From: CAYRHS01 sp964424125
Lineage (GTDB): Bacteria; Actinomycetota; Acidimicrobiia; IMCC26256; JAOSJL01
Assembly: GCA_964424125.1 (NCBI GenBank)
Contig: CAYRHS010000057.1
Coordinates: forward strand, 1-17,668
DNA length: 17,668 nt
Direction of reading: 5' to 3'
Positions 1 through 6,307 of this stretch are shown here, one piece after another. Position numbers and translations under genes: made by a program. Every line of letters starts with the position of its first letter. The stretch's first letter is position 1. Under the pieces are notes generated by a model. The model ran no database searches. It was not told the DNA's origin and saw only the letters and a list, made by a program, of their open reading frames with translations.

Positions 1-289
1 CCACCGGCATGCCCTCGAAGTCGGCCAGGCGGACCCGTGCCCCCTCCTCGGCGCCGAGCGCGGGGAGGTCGAAGCTCTCCGCCTCGCTGACCCCCGACTC
101 CCCCGGGCCCGCGATGACCACCGCGACGGCCACGACTGCGGCGACGATCGTGACGCCCGCCGCCACGACGGCGAACACCTTCAGTCGCTGCCGTCGGGCG
201 GCGTGCTCGGCCTCGGCGCGCGCCTCCGCGCGTCCCCGACCGGAGCGCCCTCTCCCCCGCTCGCTCGTCGGCTCGTCGCCGTCCGCCAC
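1..289 (-). CDS. Membrane-anchored TlpA/ResA-like redoxin, C-terminal part cut by window edge
   Basis: Only the first 96 codons are visible; the gene continues past base 1. The start is GTG at 289, preceded three bases upstream by a perfect AGGAGG (293-298 on the complement). The N-terminus (residues 1-37) is charged and rich in Arg, Glu and Ala, followed by one membrane segment at about 38-59. The outer part then begins with FDLPAL (73-78) and LADFEGMPV (88-96), which match the run-up to the thioredoxin-fold WCxxC of the TlpA/ResA/AhpC-TSA families. The catalytic cysteines would lie just outside the window, so activity cannot be confirmed. The gene follows ccdA by 34 bases on the same strand. 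The likely role is an extracytoplasmic thiol reductant that receives electrons from CcdA, for example in reducing apocytochrome c. Confidence 0.8.
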   Translation of the reverse strand, partial: MADGDEPTSERGRGRSGRGRAEARAEAEHAARRQRLKVFAVVAAGVTIVAAVVAVAVVIAGPGESGVSEAESFDLPALGAEEGARVRLADFEGMPV

Positions 290-292
290 GAC

Positions 293-298
293 CCTCCT
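293..298 (-). promoter_or_regulatory. Shine-Dalgarno site of the redoxin gene
   Basis: AGGAGG on the minus strand lies three bases before the GTG at 289. The spacing is short, but no other in-frame start lies nearby, so this site fixes the start. It suggests the redoxin is translated on its own initiation within the ccdA transcript. Confidence 0.6.
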
Positions 299-323
299 GT
301 TGCTTGTCGGTGACGTCCTGCGG

Positions 324-1085
324 TCACCCGATCGAGTCGACCGGGATGCCGATCGCGTCCATGGCGTTGATCATCTGCGTGGTCACCCAGCTCAGGCTGT
401 CGAAGATCAGCAGCACTCCGAACACGGCCAGGATCGACGCCGAGACTGCCACGATCGCACTGAAATGTCGTTTCACCCACGCGAAGGTGCCGGCCATGCG
501 GCCGAACGCCAGGCCCGTCACGAGGAACGGGATCCCGAGGCCCAACGAGTAGGCCAGGAGCAACGTGGCCCCCGCGGTCGTGCGGCCCGACGTGGCGGCG
601 ATGGCCAGGATGGAGCCCAGGACGGGTCCGATGCACGGCGTCCACCCGAACCCGAAGGCGACGCCGGCGACCGGTGACGCGAAGGGGCCGAGCCGGCCCG
701 TGTTGGGGTGAAAGCGCTTCTCCTGGTAGAGCCATGGCGCTTGCAGGACCAGAGACCCGAGCATGAACAGGGCCATCGAGAGCACCACGACCCCCGAGAT
801 CCGGGTGAGCAGGGCCTGGTGGTCGAGGAAGAGCCGCCCCACGCTCGAAGCCGACACGCCGAGGCCCACGAAGACCACCGTGAACCCGAGCACGAACAGT
901 CCCGTGTCCCGCGTGATCCGCAGCATCGTGTCGCGCCGGCCCTGCTGGATCTCGGGGACGTCGAGGCCGGTGATGATGGACAGATAGCCGGGGACGAGCG
1001 GGAGCACGCAGGGGGAGAGGAACGAGATGATCCCGCCGCCGAACGCGGCGAGGTAGGCGAGGGCGTTGACCTCTTGGATCTCCAC
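324..1085 (-). CDS. ccdA: CcdA-family thiol-disulfide transmembrane electron carrier
   Basis: A 253-residue protein with about six membrane segments that matches the CcdA/DsbD transmembrane family in length and motifs. The two redox cysteines are visible: C26 in SPCVLPLVPGY and C151 in GFGWTPCIGP, each in its usual Pro-flanked setting at the start of a helical triplet. Known family members carry reducing equivalents from cytoplasmic thioredoxin across the membrane to outer-face thioredoxin-like proteins. Here the likely acceptor is the redoxin encoded 34 bases downstream. The start is GTG at 1085; no other in-frame start lies close upstream and there is only a weak GGGA before it. A TAGCCT box about 43 bases upstream could be its promoter. 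In M. tuberculosis the redoxin gene precedes ccdA, so the order here is reversed. ResB and ResC homologues might lie beyond the left edge. Confidence 0.93.
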   Translation of the reverse strand: MEIQEVNALAYLAAFGGGIISFLSPCVLPLVPGYLSIITGLDVPEIQQGRRDTMLRITRDTGLFVLGFTVVFVGLGVSASSVGRLFLDHQALLTRISGVVVLSMALFMLGSLVLQAPWLYQEKRFHPNTGRLGPFASPVAGVAFGFGWTPCIGPVLGSILAIAATSGRTTAGATLLLAYSLGLGIPFLVTGLAFGRMAGTFAWVKRHFSAIVAVSASILAVFGVLLIFDSLSWVTTQMINAMDAIGIPVDSIG

Positions 1086-1127
1086 GGTCCCGGAACCCTG
1101 TCGCGCGCGCGTGCCTCTTCCCGATCC

Positions 1128-1133
1128 AGGCTA
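1128..1133 (-). promoter_or_regulatory. Candidate -10 box for ccdA
   Basis: TAGCCT on the minus strand is the same hexamer found before crgA and the MMPL gene in this window. It would place the transcription start near 1120 and leave an untranslated leader of about 35 bases, which contains a purine-rich GGGAAGAGG. No clear -35 box is seen. Confidence 0.35.
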
Positions 1134-1310
1134 CGGGGCGAGGTTCTCGTCTCCGCATCGGGGGGAAGGCCGGGAGCGCCCTCGCCGCACACAGGAGTGG
1201 AGTCGAGGGCCGGCTCGTGTACATCGGTGACTAGTCCGGTCGGACGGCGACGAGCGCCGGAACGGGCCATTGGGTCCGGTCCGGGCTCGATGGGACGATG
1301 TGCGGCGGCC

Positions 1311-3110
1311 ATGACCGAACACCGGGCCACCGGCTCCTACCACGAGCGAGTGCACCGCCGAGGCATCAGCGTGCGCCTGGGCCTCTCGGCCGCGCTCGCG
1401 CTCGCGATCCCGTTCGTGCCCGGGCTCGACACGGGCCAGCGCGTGGCGCTCGCGAGCTTCGTCGTCGGGTACGCGCTCGTGGCCACGCTGGTCGACCTGA
1501 TCGCCACGCCGCGCCGCAACGAGCTCGCGAGCGTCGTGAACGCAGTCCTCGGCCTCGCCGGTATCTGCGCCGTCACCCTCACCGTCCCGGCGGCACTCGT
1601 CGCCGCGCTCTTCCCCTACCTGCTCGCGGTGACGTTCGTCGCGCTCATGTGGGGTCTGGCGGCGGGGCTCGTGGCTGCGGGATCCGTTGCCGCCCTCGCG
1701 TGGCTCGGGCAGTGGGCAGCGCCGCCGAGTGACCGGCTCGATCCGTTCGCCCTTGTCACCTTCACGGTCGTCGCGGTCGGGGTCGCGCTCGTGGTCGACC
1801 GACTCTCCGCCGAACGCAGGAGCCAGGCCGATCACTTCGGCCGTCTCTACGAGGCACTGAGCGAGGTCTCACCGACTCCCGACCTCGAAGCCACGCTCGA
1901 CTCGATCTCGGCGTCGGTGGACGCGGCGGTGGCCTCGAGCTACAGCGCGATCATGCTCCGCGAAGGCGATCACCTCGTGCTCGCGGCGCCCCGGCTCTCG
2001 ATGGGCTGGAGCGACGACGACATCGCCCGCTACACGCGCGCCGAGCTGGAATCGCGCAATCGCAGCCCGCTGGCGCTCGCCATGACCGAGGGAGTCTCGG
2101 TGGTCGTCGCCGACCTGGAGCGTGAGGATCGTTTCGGGGATTGGGCCCGGCGGTGGCGACAGGTCGCGGGCCGCTACGGGATCCGCTCGCTCGTCGCCGT
2201 CCCGCTCCGGCTGGCCGACGAGACGATCGGCGTCCTCCACGTGCTCTACACGCGGCGCAAGGCGATCGACCGCGAGGAGTTGAAGCTGCTCGAGGCCTAC
2301 GCGGACCAGGCGTCCATGGTCATCGCCCGCGCACAGGCCTACCAGCGCGAGAAGGAACTCGCCGAACGTCTCGAGGAGGCCGATCGGCTGAAGTCCGAGT
2401 TCCTCGGGATGGTCAGCCACGAGTTGCGGACTCCGCTGACGGCGGTCAAGGGGTTCGTCGACACCGTGTTGTTGCACTGGGACCGGCTCGGCGAGCAACA
2501 ACGTCGAGAGCTGCTCGGACGCGCATCAGGCAACGCGGACGAGCTGGCTCGCCTCATCGGCCAACTCCTCGACTTCACCAGGGTCGAGGCGGACCGCGCC
2601 GAGGTCGTCCCGCGACTCTGCTCGCTGGCGAGGATCGTCGACGACGTGGTCGCCGACAGCGGACCGGTGCTCGGCGACCACGAGCTGCTGATCGACGTTC
2701 CCCGGCGCCTCTCGGTCGTCGCCGACCCGGACGCTGTCTGCCAGGTGCTCCGCAACCTGCTCACGAACGCCGCCAAGTACTCGGAGGCGGGAACCGAGAT
2801 CGCCGTCCGGGCGGCGCCCCGCGGATTCGAAATCCTCGTCGAGGTCGAGGACCACGGTGAAGGCATCGCGCCCGACGACGTCGAACGAGTCTTCGAGCGC
2901 TTCTACCAGGCGTGCTCGCCCGCGCACGGCCGTCGCGGAACCGGGATCGGCCTCGCGATCGTGCGCCGATACGTCGAGCTCCACGGCGGTCGGGTCTGGG
3001 TCGACAGCATCCTCGGTGTCGGCTCGACGTTCTCCTTCACCCTGCCCGCCGCGGTGCAGACCGGAGAAGGCGACGACGTGGGGGACGCGCCGAGCGCCGA
3101 GGCTGTGTAG
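1311..3110 (+). CDS. Membrane-bound GAF-domain sensor histidine kinase
   Basis: Starting at ATG 1311 gives 599 residues. An N-terminal membrane domain (about 20-165) of several hydrophobic segments has almost no extracellular loop. A GAF domain follows (about 180-340), then a short coiled linker, then HisKA with SHELRTPLTAV (phospho-acceptor H370) and HATPase_c with an N box NLLTNAAKY (N486), a G1 box DHGEG (514-518), an F box ERFY and a G2 box GTGIGL (543-548). It should autophosphorylate on H370 and pass phosphate to a response regulator, but none is encoded beside it. With no periplasmic sensor, the signal is probably sensed in the membrane or by the GAF domain. The start is uncertain: ATG 1290 is in frame and neither ATG has a clear ribosome site. 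The open frame extends far upstream but the translation there looks like an antisense shadow of ccdA. Its stop lies 14 bases from the convergent thioesterase stop. Confidence 0.92.
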   Translation: MTEHRATGSYHERVHRRGISVRLGLSAALALAIPFVPGLDTGQRVALASFVVGYALVATLVDLIATPRRNELASVVNAVLGLAGICAVTLTVPAALVAALFPYLLAVTFVALMWGLAAGLVAAGSVAALAWLGQWAAPPSDRLDPFALVTFTVVAVGVALVVDRLSAERRSQADHFGRLYEALSEVSPTPDLEATLDSISASVDAAVASSYSAIMLREGDHLVLAAPRLSMGWSDDDIARYTRAELESRNRSPLALAMTEGVSVVVADLEREDRFGDWARRWRQVAGRYGIRSLVAVPLRLADETIGVLHVLYTRRKAIDREELKLLEAYADQASMVIARAQAYQREKELAERLEEADRLKSEFLGMVSHELRTPLTAVKGFVDTVLLHWDRLGEQQRRELLGRASGNADELARLIGQLLDFTRVEADRAEVVPRLCSLARIVDDVVADSGPVLGDHELLIDVPRRLSVVADPDAVCQVLRNLLTNAAKYSEAGTEIAVRAAPRGFEILVEVEDHGEGIAPDDVERVFERFYQACSPAHGRRGTGIGLAIVRRYVELHGGRVWVDSILGVGSTFSFTLPAAVQTGEGDDVGDAPSAEAV

Positions 3111-3124
3111 GGGAGCGCCCCGGC

Positions 3125-3538
3125 TCAGGCCTCGCGGCGGCGGACGAGGAAGGTCGCCGACGCTCGGCTCGCCATCCGATCCTCGGCGTCGAAGGTGCTC
3201 GCCTCGAGATGCGCCGCCCGTTTGGTGAGCCGCAGGACCTCGCCGCGCACGCGCAGCTCGTCTCCGGCGCGGGCGGGGGCGAAGTTCGACACTTTCATCT
3301 CGAGCGTGACCCCGTGCTCACCCCGTTCCAGTGCGGCGAGGAGCGCGAAGTTGCAGGCCGCGTCGAGCACCACCCCGTGCACGCCGGCCTGCACGACCCC
3401 GATCGGATTCGTGCAGCGCTCGGTCGGGGTCCAGGCCGCGGTGGCCCATCCCTCGCCGTACCCGTCGAAGGACACGCCGAGGTCCCCGAGGAGCGTCATC
3501 CCGCCCTGGCCGAGCTGATCGTCCATGTTCCTGGGCAC
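3125..3538 (-). CDS. PaaI/YbgC-type hotdog thioesterase
   Basis: A small protein of 137 residues from GTG 3538, or 133 from ATG 3526. It has the single hotdog-fold layout of the PaaI-like thioesterases: NPIGVVQAGVHGVVLDAACNF resembles the family segment in which a glycine-rich turn is followed by the helix carrying the catalytic Asp, and the C-terminal half (TLEMKVSNFAPARAGDELRV) is the usual beta-strand core. Such enzymes hydrolyse acyl-CoA thioesters; the substrate cannot be read from sequence. GTG 3538 is preferred because a TAGGGT box lies eight bases upstream, the spacing expected of a leaderless transcript. ATG 3526 has an AGGA only two bases away. The gene is divergent from the thiolase and shares 156 bases of control DNA with it, which suggests a common acyl-CoA pathway. 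Confidence 0.82.
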   Translation of the reverse strand: MPRNMDDQLGQGGMTLLGDLGVSFDGYGEGWATAAWTPTERCTNPIGVVQAGVHGVVLDAACNFALLAALERGEHGVTLEMKVSNFAPARAGDELRVRGEVLRLTKRAAHLEASTFDAEDRMASRASATFLVRRREA

Positions 3539-3546
3539 GGCTGCGG

Positions 3547-3552
3547 ACCCTA
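3547..3552 (-). promoter_or_regulatory. Candidate -10 box of leaderless thioesterase gene
   Basis: TAGGGT on the minus strand lies eight bases before GTG 3538. This is one of several TAnnnT boxes in the window directly before a start codon, and it decides the choice of GTG 3538 over ATG 3526. Confidence 0.45.
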
Positions 3553-3593
3553 GTGCCGAGCGGCGGGCGGGAAGCACCGGAATGTGCCCCGTG

Positions 3594-3623
3594 TTGACCA
3601 CGGACGACGTCGACGCCGAGAAT
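3594..3623 (+). promoter_or_regulatory. Candidate promoter of the thiolase gene
   Basis: TTGACC (3594-3599) and GAGAAT (3618-3623) are separated by 18 bases, a plausible housekeeping-sigma arrangement. The predicted start is near 3630, giving an untranslated leader of about 65 bases that ends in a strong ribosome site. This is the best -35/-10 pair visible in the window. Confidence 0.4.
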
Positions 3624-3627
3624 TGAC

Positions 3628-3637
3628 CGACCGGTCG
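3628..3637 (+). promoter_or_regulatory. Palindromic operator candidate at the thiolase promoter
   Basis: CGACCGGTCG is a perfect 10-base palindrome that overlaps the predicted transcription start of the thiolase gene. Outside these ten bases the symmetry breaks down. The position suits a repressor of the TetR type common for actinobacterial lipid genes, but no regulator is encoded nearby and the site matches no operator I can name. Confidence 0.3.
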
Positions 3638-3683
3638 AGTGTTCCGGCAGGTCGGTGCCCGCCGCCGGGCCCGGACCGTCGGC

Positions 3684-3690
3684 GAGGAGG
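3684..3690 (+). promoter_or_regulatory. Ribosome binding site of the thiolase gene
   Basis: GAGGAGG lies four bases before ATG 3695. It fixes the thiolase start well inside a longer open frame and is one of the few strong Shine-Dalgarno sequences in this window. Confidence 0.7.
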
Positions 3691-3694
3691 ACCC

Positions 3695-4855
3695 ATGCCC
3701 ACTGCTGTCATCGTCGATGCTGTCCGGACTCCCATCGGGCGGCGCAACGGGACCCTGGCCGGCACCCATCCCGTCGACCTGGCGGCGCTGGTGCTCCGCC
3801 AGCTCGTCGAGCGCAACGACGTCGACCCCGCCCTGGTCGAGGACGTGATCATGGGCTGTGTGATGCAGGTCGGCGAGCAGGCGGTGAACATCGGCCGCAA
3901 CGCGGCCCTCACCGCGGGCTTTCCCGACACCGTCGTCGGGACGTCCGTCGACCGCCAGTGCGGCTCGTCGCAGCAAGCTGCCCATTTCGCGGCGCAGGGT
4001 GTCATCGCGGGCGCCTACGACATCGTCATCGCCGCCGGCGTCGAAGTGATGAGCCGGGTCCCCATGGGGGCCTCGGTCATGGGCGAATGGGGCAGCCCGT
4101 TCAGCGAGGCCATGACCGCGCGGTACCCGAATCTGGTGCCGCAGGGGATCTCGGCCGAGATGATCGCCGAGAAGTGGGGCCTCGACCGCGAACAGCTCGA
4201 CGAGCTCTCGCTCGAGTCCCAGCGTCGCGCTGCGCAGGCGACCGACGAGGGGCGCTTCGAGAGCCAGATTCTCGGCGTGCCGGTGACGACCGACGAGGGT
4301 GAGTCGACCTTCACGGTGGACGAGACCTTCCGTCGTGACACGTCGCTCGAGAAGCTCGGCCAGCTCAAGCCCTCCTTCAAGCCCGACGGCATCGTCACCG
4401 CGGGCAATTCGAGCCAGATCAGCGACGGCGCGTCGGGCCTCCTCGTGATGAGCGAGGAGAAGGCGGACGAGCTCGGACTCCGACCGCTCGCCCGGTTCCA
4501 CGCGTTCGCCCTCGCGGGCGCCGACCCGGTCCTCATGCTGACGGCACCGATCCCGGCGACCGCCGGGGTGCTGGAGCGCGCGGGCATGAAGCTCGACGAG
4601 ATGGATCTGGTCGAGATCAACGAGGCCTTCGCCTCCGTCGTCCTGGCCTGGGAGGCGGAGTACGCACCCGACATGAGCAAGGTGAACGTGAACGGCGGGG
4701 CCATCGCGCTGGGTCACCCACTCGGCTGCTCCGGCGCTCGCCTCATGACCACCCTGGTCCACGAGCTCGAGCGGACGGGCGGGCGTTGGGGGCTCCAGAC
4801 CATGTGCGAGGGCGGCGGCATGGCCAACGCCACCGTCATCGAGCGCCTCTCGTAG
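3695..4855 (+). CDS. Acetyl-CoA acetyltransferase / 3-ketoacyl-CoA thiolase
   Basis: A 386-residue protein of normal thiolase length. The catalytic residues are all visible: nucleophile C89 in VDRQCGSSQQA, H341 in GHPLGCSGA and acid/base C371 in MCEGGGMANA, with the NEAFA box between. Thiolases either cleave 3-ketoacyl-CoA with CoA or condense two acyl-CoA units. The RQCGSSQQ segment and the following AGGVExMSRVPMG-like region resemble actinobacterial FadA/FadA5-type enzymes of lipid or steroid breakdown, but chain-length or sterol preference cannot be decided here. The start is set by GAGGAGG four bases upstream. It is divergent from a hotdog thioesterase, with a palindrome at its own predicted transcription start. 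No hydratase, dehydrogenase or acyl-CoA dehydrogenase gene is adjacent. Confidence 0.93.
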   Translation: MPTAVIVDAVRTPIGRRNGTLAGTHPVDLAALVLRQLVERNDVDPALVEDVIMGCVMQVGEQAVNIGRNAALTAGFPDTVVGTSVDRQCGSSQQAAHFAAQGVIAGAYDIVIAAGVEVMSRVPMGASVMGEWGSPFSEAMTARYPNLVPQGISAEMIAEKWGLDREQLDELSLESQRRAAQATDEGRFESQILGVPVTTDEGESTFTVDETFRRDTSLEKLGQLKPSFKPDGIVTAGNSSQISDGASGLLVMSEEKADELGLRPLARFHAFALAGADPVLMLTAPIPATAGVLERAGMKLDEMDLVEINEAFASVVLAWEAEYAPDMSKVNVNGGAIALGHPLGCSGARLMTTLVHELERTGGRWGLQTMCEGGGMANATVIERLS

Positions 4856-4918
4856 CCGCCGCGCTCGAGGCGCCGTAGTCGTCCGGCCCTCGCGGGGTCA
4901 CGTCGCGCCGCGCGCCCG

Positions 4919-4924
4919 TAGACT
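4919..4924 (+). promoter_or_regulatory. Candidate -10 box of the zinc-ribbon protein gene
   Basis: TAGACT lies nine bases before ATG 4934. No Shine-Dalgarno sequence fits in the gap, so the mRNA would have at most a two- or three-base leader. Confidence 0.45.
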
Positions 4925-4933
4925 CGGCTCGTC

Positions 4934-5203
4934 ATGCTCTGGACGGCGCTGAAGCTGCTGATCGCGCTGGGGGCGGCGCTCGCGATCTACCTGCTGGGGG
5001 CGTTCTTCGTGCGCATGTTCCGCGCGTTCGTGCCCCCCGAGGAGGTGGACCCCGACTCCCTCGAGCCCGTGGACTACCGGTACCGCTGCATCGTGTGCGG
5101 GGCGGAGGTGCACATGACCGCCGCGCCGGCGGACGAGGTCCCGGAACCGCCCCGCCACTGCCGGGAGGACATGGTGCTGGTCGTGGAGGAGGGCCGCTGG
5201 TGA
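4934..5203 (+). CDS. Small membrane-anchored zinc-ribbon-like protein, function unknown
   Basis: An 89-residue protein I do not recognise as a named family. It has one membrane segment at about 5-27, a short acidic linker, then a compact cytoplasmic or outer tail with RCIVCG (C52, C55), H60, and PRHC (H75, C76). This Cys-x2-Cys plus His-Cys spacing looks like a small zinc ribbon or rubredoxin-like knuckle. Coding is supported by the transmembrane-plus-motif layout, third-position GC and a promoter-like box right before the ATG. It is oriented with the thiolase, 78 bases downstream of it, and convergent with crgA. Membrane position next to a division gene is suggestive only. Confidence 0.7.
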   Translation: MLWTALKLLIALGAALAIYLLGAFFVRMFRAFVPPEEVDPDSLEPVDYRYRCIVCGAEVHMTAAPADEVPEPPRHCREDMVLVVEEGRW

Positions 5204-5212
5204 GCTGCGTCC

Positions 5213-5242
5213 TCCACAGCCTGTGGATAACTCTGTGGGAAA
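5213..5242. promoter_or_regulatory. DnaA-box cluster between convergent genes
   Basis: TGTGGATAA at 5222-5230 is a perfect match to the DnaA box TTATCCACA on the other strand. TGTGGGAAA at 5234-5242 matches it at seven of nine positions. TCCACAG and CTGTGGA (5213-5227) form an inverted pair with one spacer base, which adds a degenerate box facing the other way. The next 30 bases are unusually AT-rich for this window. The site lies between the stop codons of the zinc-ribbon gene and crgA, so it cannot be a promoter of either. Confidence 0.5.
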
Positions 5243-5304
5243 TTACATCTCTGCAATTCGCTGCGGTGCCGGGCGACCACGGAGCGTGACAACAAGGCGG
5301 ACGC

Positions 5305-5535
5305 TCAGCGGAAACGCGTGGTCATGACGAAACCGGCGGTCACCAGGCCCAACCCGAGGAACAGGTACCGGTTCTCGAACTCGCCCGGCAGCAGGCCCAG
5401 GTAGTTGAGCACGATGACGAGCAGGCCCGCGCCCATGAGCGTGAACATCGTGGAGGCCCACCACAGCGGGCTCGGCGGCGCCTTCTTCGGCGGGGGCGGC
5501 GTGTACCGCGAACGCTTGCTCTTCGACCGGGGCAC
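5305..5535 (-). CDS. crgA: Cell division protein CrgA
   Basis: A 76-residue protein from GTG 5535 with the full CrgA layout: a basic N-terminus PRSKSKRSRYTPPPPKK, two membrane segments (about 25-43 and 56-72) joined by a short loop with LPGEFENRY, and the family ending GFVMTTRFR. In mycobacteria and streptomycetes CrgA is a membrane protein of the division site that binds FtsZ, FtsI, FtsQ and other divisome proteins and helps coordinate septal peptidoglycan synthesis. Its place beside the DUF881 gene, pabA and the pknB block matches Rv0011c. A TAGCCT box six bases before the GTG suggests a leaderless mRNA. The start lies only 12 bases from the divergent DUF881 start, so that promoter box sits in the gap itself. 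Confidence 0.93.
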   Translation of the reverse strand: MPRSKSKRSRYTPPPPKKAPPSPLWWASTMFTLMGAGLLVIVLNYLGLLPGEFENRYLFLGLGLVTAGFVMTTRFR

Positions 5536-5541
5536 GGGGCG

Positions 5542-5547
5542 AGGCTA
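5542..5547 (-). promoter_or_regulatory. Candidate -10 box of leaderless crgA
   Basis: TAGCCT on the minus strand lies six bases before GTG 5535 and directly abuts the GTG of the divergent gene at 5548. Upstream polymerase contacts would fall inside the DUF881 coding sequence. Confidence 0.45.
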
Positions 5548-6246
5548 GTGCGACGGCACGGCTGGCTCGCGTTCGGCCTCGCGCTCTTCGGATTCCTCGT
5601 CGTGGTCGCGCTGCGCGACGCACCCCCTGCCGATCCGACCACGAACGTGCCCGAGCGCGCGCGGCTTGCGTCCCTGATCGAGCGCGAGCAGAGCCGGACG
5701 CAGGCACTGCGCGAGCAGACCCGGCAGCTTCAGGACGCGATCGACAACGTGCAACGGCGAACCTCGGGAACCGACGACGTCGCGGGACGGCTCGAGACGG
5801 CGCGCGAGCGCGCCGGGCTGGACGGGGTCAGCGGTCCGGGGCTCGTCGTCACGCTCACCGACTCGTCCTTCGAGGAGTCGCCGTCAGGGAACCGCAACGA
5901 CCTGCTGATCCACTCGGGCGACGTCCACGCAATCGTGAACGGGCTGTGGGAGGCCGGCGCGCAGGCGATCTCGGTCAACGGCGAACGCATCGTGGCCACG
6001 AGCGCGCTGCTCTGTGTCGGGAACACCTTGCTGATCAACGGGACCGTGCATTCTCCGCCGTACGAGTTCCTCGCCATCGGCGCGCCGGACGACCTGCGTC
6101 GGGATTTCGAGTCCGATCCGCTCGTCGAACGCTTCGCCGACGATGCCGAGGAGTTCGGCCTCGGGTTCGACGTCGAAGAGTCGACCGACCTCGTCGTGCC
6201 CGCGTTCGAGGGCTCGAGCAGCCTGCACTACGCCGAAGAGCGCTGA
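5548..6246 (+). CDS. DUF881 family membrane protein (Rv0012-like)
   Basis: A 232-residue protein from GTG 5548. It has a short basic N-terminus, one membrane segment (about 6-22), then a coiled coil (about 35-67) rich in Arg, Glu and Gln, and a globular domain. That domain carries DUF881 signatures such as GPGLVVTLTD, NDLLIHSGDVHAIVNGLWEAGAQAISVNG-like segments and GNTLLINGTVHSPPYEFLAIG. The family includes B. subtilis YlxW/YlxX-type proteins and mycobacterial Rv0012 and is often called division initiation protein, but the molecular role is not established. The start is firm because the membrane segment begins at residue 7. GAGG lies three bases before the GTG. No TAnnnT box is evident upstream, and any promoter would lie inside crgA. 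pabA follows 61 bases downstream. Confidence 0.88.
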   Translation: MRRHGWLAFGLALFGFLVVVALRDAPPADPTTNVPERARLASLIEREQSRTQALREQTRQLQDAIDNVQRRTSGTDDVAGRLETARERAGLDGVSGPGLVVTLTDSSFEESPSGNRNDLLIHSGDVHAIVNGLWEAGAQAISVNGERIVATSALLCVGNTLLINGTVHSPPYEFLAIGAPDDLRRDFESDPLVERFADDAEEFGLGFDVEESTDLVVPAFEGSSSLHYAEER

Positions 6247-6294
6247 GCCTCGGCTTCCCCCACGAATCGAGCCGGCACGCGCCCGACCTCCGAT

Positions 6295-6300
6295 TAGCGT
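6295..6300 (+). promoter_or_regulatory. Candidate -10 box of leaderless pabA
   Basis: TAGCGT lies exactly seven bases before GTG 6308. It supports that GTG over the in-frame GTGs at 6299 and 6320. Confidence 0.45.
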
Positions 6301-6307
6301 GGGCACC

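Noticed and set aside
708..1310. N-terminal extension of about 200 codons on the histidine kinase
   Set aside because: It lies antisense to ccdA, has a charged low-complexity composition, and includes the ccdA promoter region.
3111..3124. Terminator between the convergent histidine kinase and thioesterase genes
   Set aside because: The gap is 14 bases with no stem and no T-run; nothing supports a terminator.
3125..4762. A 545-codon minus-strand open frame across the thiolase and thioesterase
   Set aside because: Only its last 130-odd codons read as a protein family; the rest is the antisense of the conserved thiolase, kept open by high GC.
5282..5306. GAGCGT/ACGCTC inverted repeat as a terminator for crgA or the zinc-ribbon gene
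   Set aside because: The stem is six pairs with a 13-base loop, no T-run follows on either strand, and it overlaps the crgA stop.
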